Source: Acidobacteriota bacterium (GTDB lineage Bacteria; Acidobacteriota; Terriglobia; Terriglobales; Acidobacteriaceae). From it: a stretch of DNA of 7,445 nucleotides. The position numbers were made by a program, and so were the translations under genes. Each line of letters starts with the position of its first letter. Positions within the stretch are counted from its first letter, which is position 1. Where the stretch lies: positions 1 to 7,445 of the forward strand of contig QHZV01000078.1 in the NCBI GenBank assembly GCA_003224785.1, written 5' to 3'. Below the pieces are notes generated by a model. The model was not told the DNA's origin. It did not search any database and saw only the letters and a program-made list of their open reading frames with translations. Shown piece after piece: positions 6,798 through 7,445 of this stretch.

Positions 6798-7445
6798 TAC
6801 ACGACCACCTTGTTCAGCGGATACTCCACAATCCCTTGCGCGTTCGCTTCCTTCAATCTTGGGATCACCTGCCACGCCAACGATTCCTCGATCACCGTGT
6901 TCACCGCCAGCCATTCCGGATCGCTCAATGTCGAAATCGTTGGACGCTTCAGTGCCGGCAGCACGCCCAACACGCGTTCTAGATCCTCTTTACGGACATT
7001 CAGCATCAGACCAACCCGGTCTTTTGCCTCCATCGCGCCGCGCAGCATCAGCGCGAGGTTTTCAACCTTGCGCCGCTTCTCACAATCCGCCCAAGCAAGC
7101 TTGTTCGCGATAATCTGCGTGTTGCTTTCGAGCACCGTGTCCATAATCCGCAAGTGGTTCGCGCGCAGAGAGCTTCCGGTCTCGGTGACTTCGACAATCG
7201 CATCCGCCAGCATGGGAGGCTTCACCTCCGTTGCTCCCCAGGAAAATTCAACTCGTACATCAACTCCGCGACTCGCGAAATAGTTCTTGGTCACGCTCAC
7301 CAGTTCAGTTGCAATAATTTTCCCCGACAAGTCCTCCGGCTTCTCGAATGAAGAACCCTCCGGCACTGCCAACACCCAGCGCACCTTCCCCCGGCTTTGT
7401 TTGGCGTAGATCAAGTCCGAAACCGTAACCACCTCCAACCCACTC
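6797..7445 (-). CDS. hisG: ATP phosphoribosyltransferase, long form (5' end outside window)
   Basis: HisG joins ATP and PRPP to give phosphoribosyl-ATP, the first and committed step of histidine synthesis, in the cytoplasm. About 215 C-terminal codons are visible and the frame is open to the window edge, so roughly 70-80 N-terminal residues are missing; a TTG at 7438 is just an internal Leu codon. Counting from that codon, the PRPP-binding loop is seen at about residues 79-94 ([16 protein letters not shown]). A C-terminal regulatory domain follows from about residue 140 ([13 protein letters not shown]) and ends in the hallmark EYPLNKVVV. This domain marks the long, histidine-feedback-inhibited form that works without HisZ. 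The TAA stop shares one base with the hisD ATG (TAATG), so the two genes are coupled. The identification is firm; allosteric inhibition by histidine is family knowledge. Confidence 0.95.
   Translation of the reverse strand, partial: SGLEVVTVSDLIYAKQSRGKVRWVLAVPEGSSFEKPEDLSGKIIATELVSVTKNYFASRGVDVRVEFSWGATEVKPPMLADAIVEVTETGSSLRANHLRIMDTVLESNTQIIANKLAWADCEKRRKVENLALMLRGAMEAKDRVGLMLNVRKEDLERVLGVLPALKRPTISTLSDPEWLAVNTVIEESLAWQVIPRLKEANAQGIVEYPLNKVVV
6805..6811 (-). promoter_or_regulatory. ribosome binding site of hisD
   Basis: AAGGTGG lies in the last codons of hisG, 7 nt before the ATG at 6797. It decides for this start over the open frame running further upstream inside hisG. Confidence 0.75.

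Noticed and set aside
6798..6914. Longer N-terminus for hisD (39 extra residues from 6914)
   Set aside because: It would overlap hisG by about 118 nt, does not resemble HisD, and the ATG at 6797 has a good AAGGTGG.

Overview
The window carries most of a histidine biosynthesis operon, all on the minus strand and read from right to left: hisG (5' end cut off by the window edge), hisD, hisC, hisB, hisH, hisF, hisA. A broken glycoside hydrolase family 15 (glucoamylase-type) gene follows and runs off the left edge. The organism is a bacterium of moderately high GC. The HisG, HisA and HisF sequence style, the long-form HisG and the abundance of small dispersed-looking repeats suggest an Acidobacteriota (Koribacter/Terriglobia-like) genome. 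That assignment is an inference from memory of the families, not a search result.

Right part (about 3253-7445): hisG, hisD, hisC, hisB and hisH are packed with overlaps of 1, 8, 4 and 4 nt (TAATG, a GTG start inside the hisD end, ATGA, GTGA), so they should be translationally coupled. They cover PRPP-ATP ligation (HisG), the two-step histidinol oxidation (HisD), aminotransfer (HisC), IGP dehydration (HisB, monofunctional) and the glutaminase half of IGP synthase (HisH). All catalytic motifs I looked for are intact in the five genes, as far as they lie inside the window.

Middle (3058-3252): a 195-nt spacer separates hisH from its partner hisF. It holds an imperfect hairpin and a short array of a 9-nt unit. 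hisF and hisA follow, overlapping by 7 nt. No hisI or hisE is present here.

Left part (1-1585): a GH15 gene starts 18 nt after hisA. Its reading frame is lost at the catalytic-acid region, and the family-typical continuation is found in another frame up to the window edge. It is therefore annotated as a pseudogene, or possibly a sequence error.

The most interesting theme is small repeats inside and between genes. The 9-nt unit of the hisH-hisF spacer also occurs, in frame, inside hisC, where it encodes an extra loop. hisD contains a GC-rich mini-palindrome coding a family-atypical Gly/Pro loop. The GH15 gene holds a 13-codon segment with inverted-repeat character bounded by a perfect 7-bp direct repeat. 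Together these look like repeat elements that colonise coding sequence in frame, in the manner of the palindromic elements described in Rickettsia. No gene-free stretch exceeds 300 nt, and I see no RNA genes, CRISPR array or full insertion sequence.
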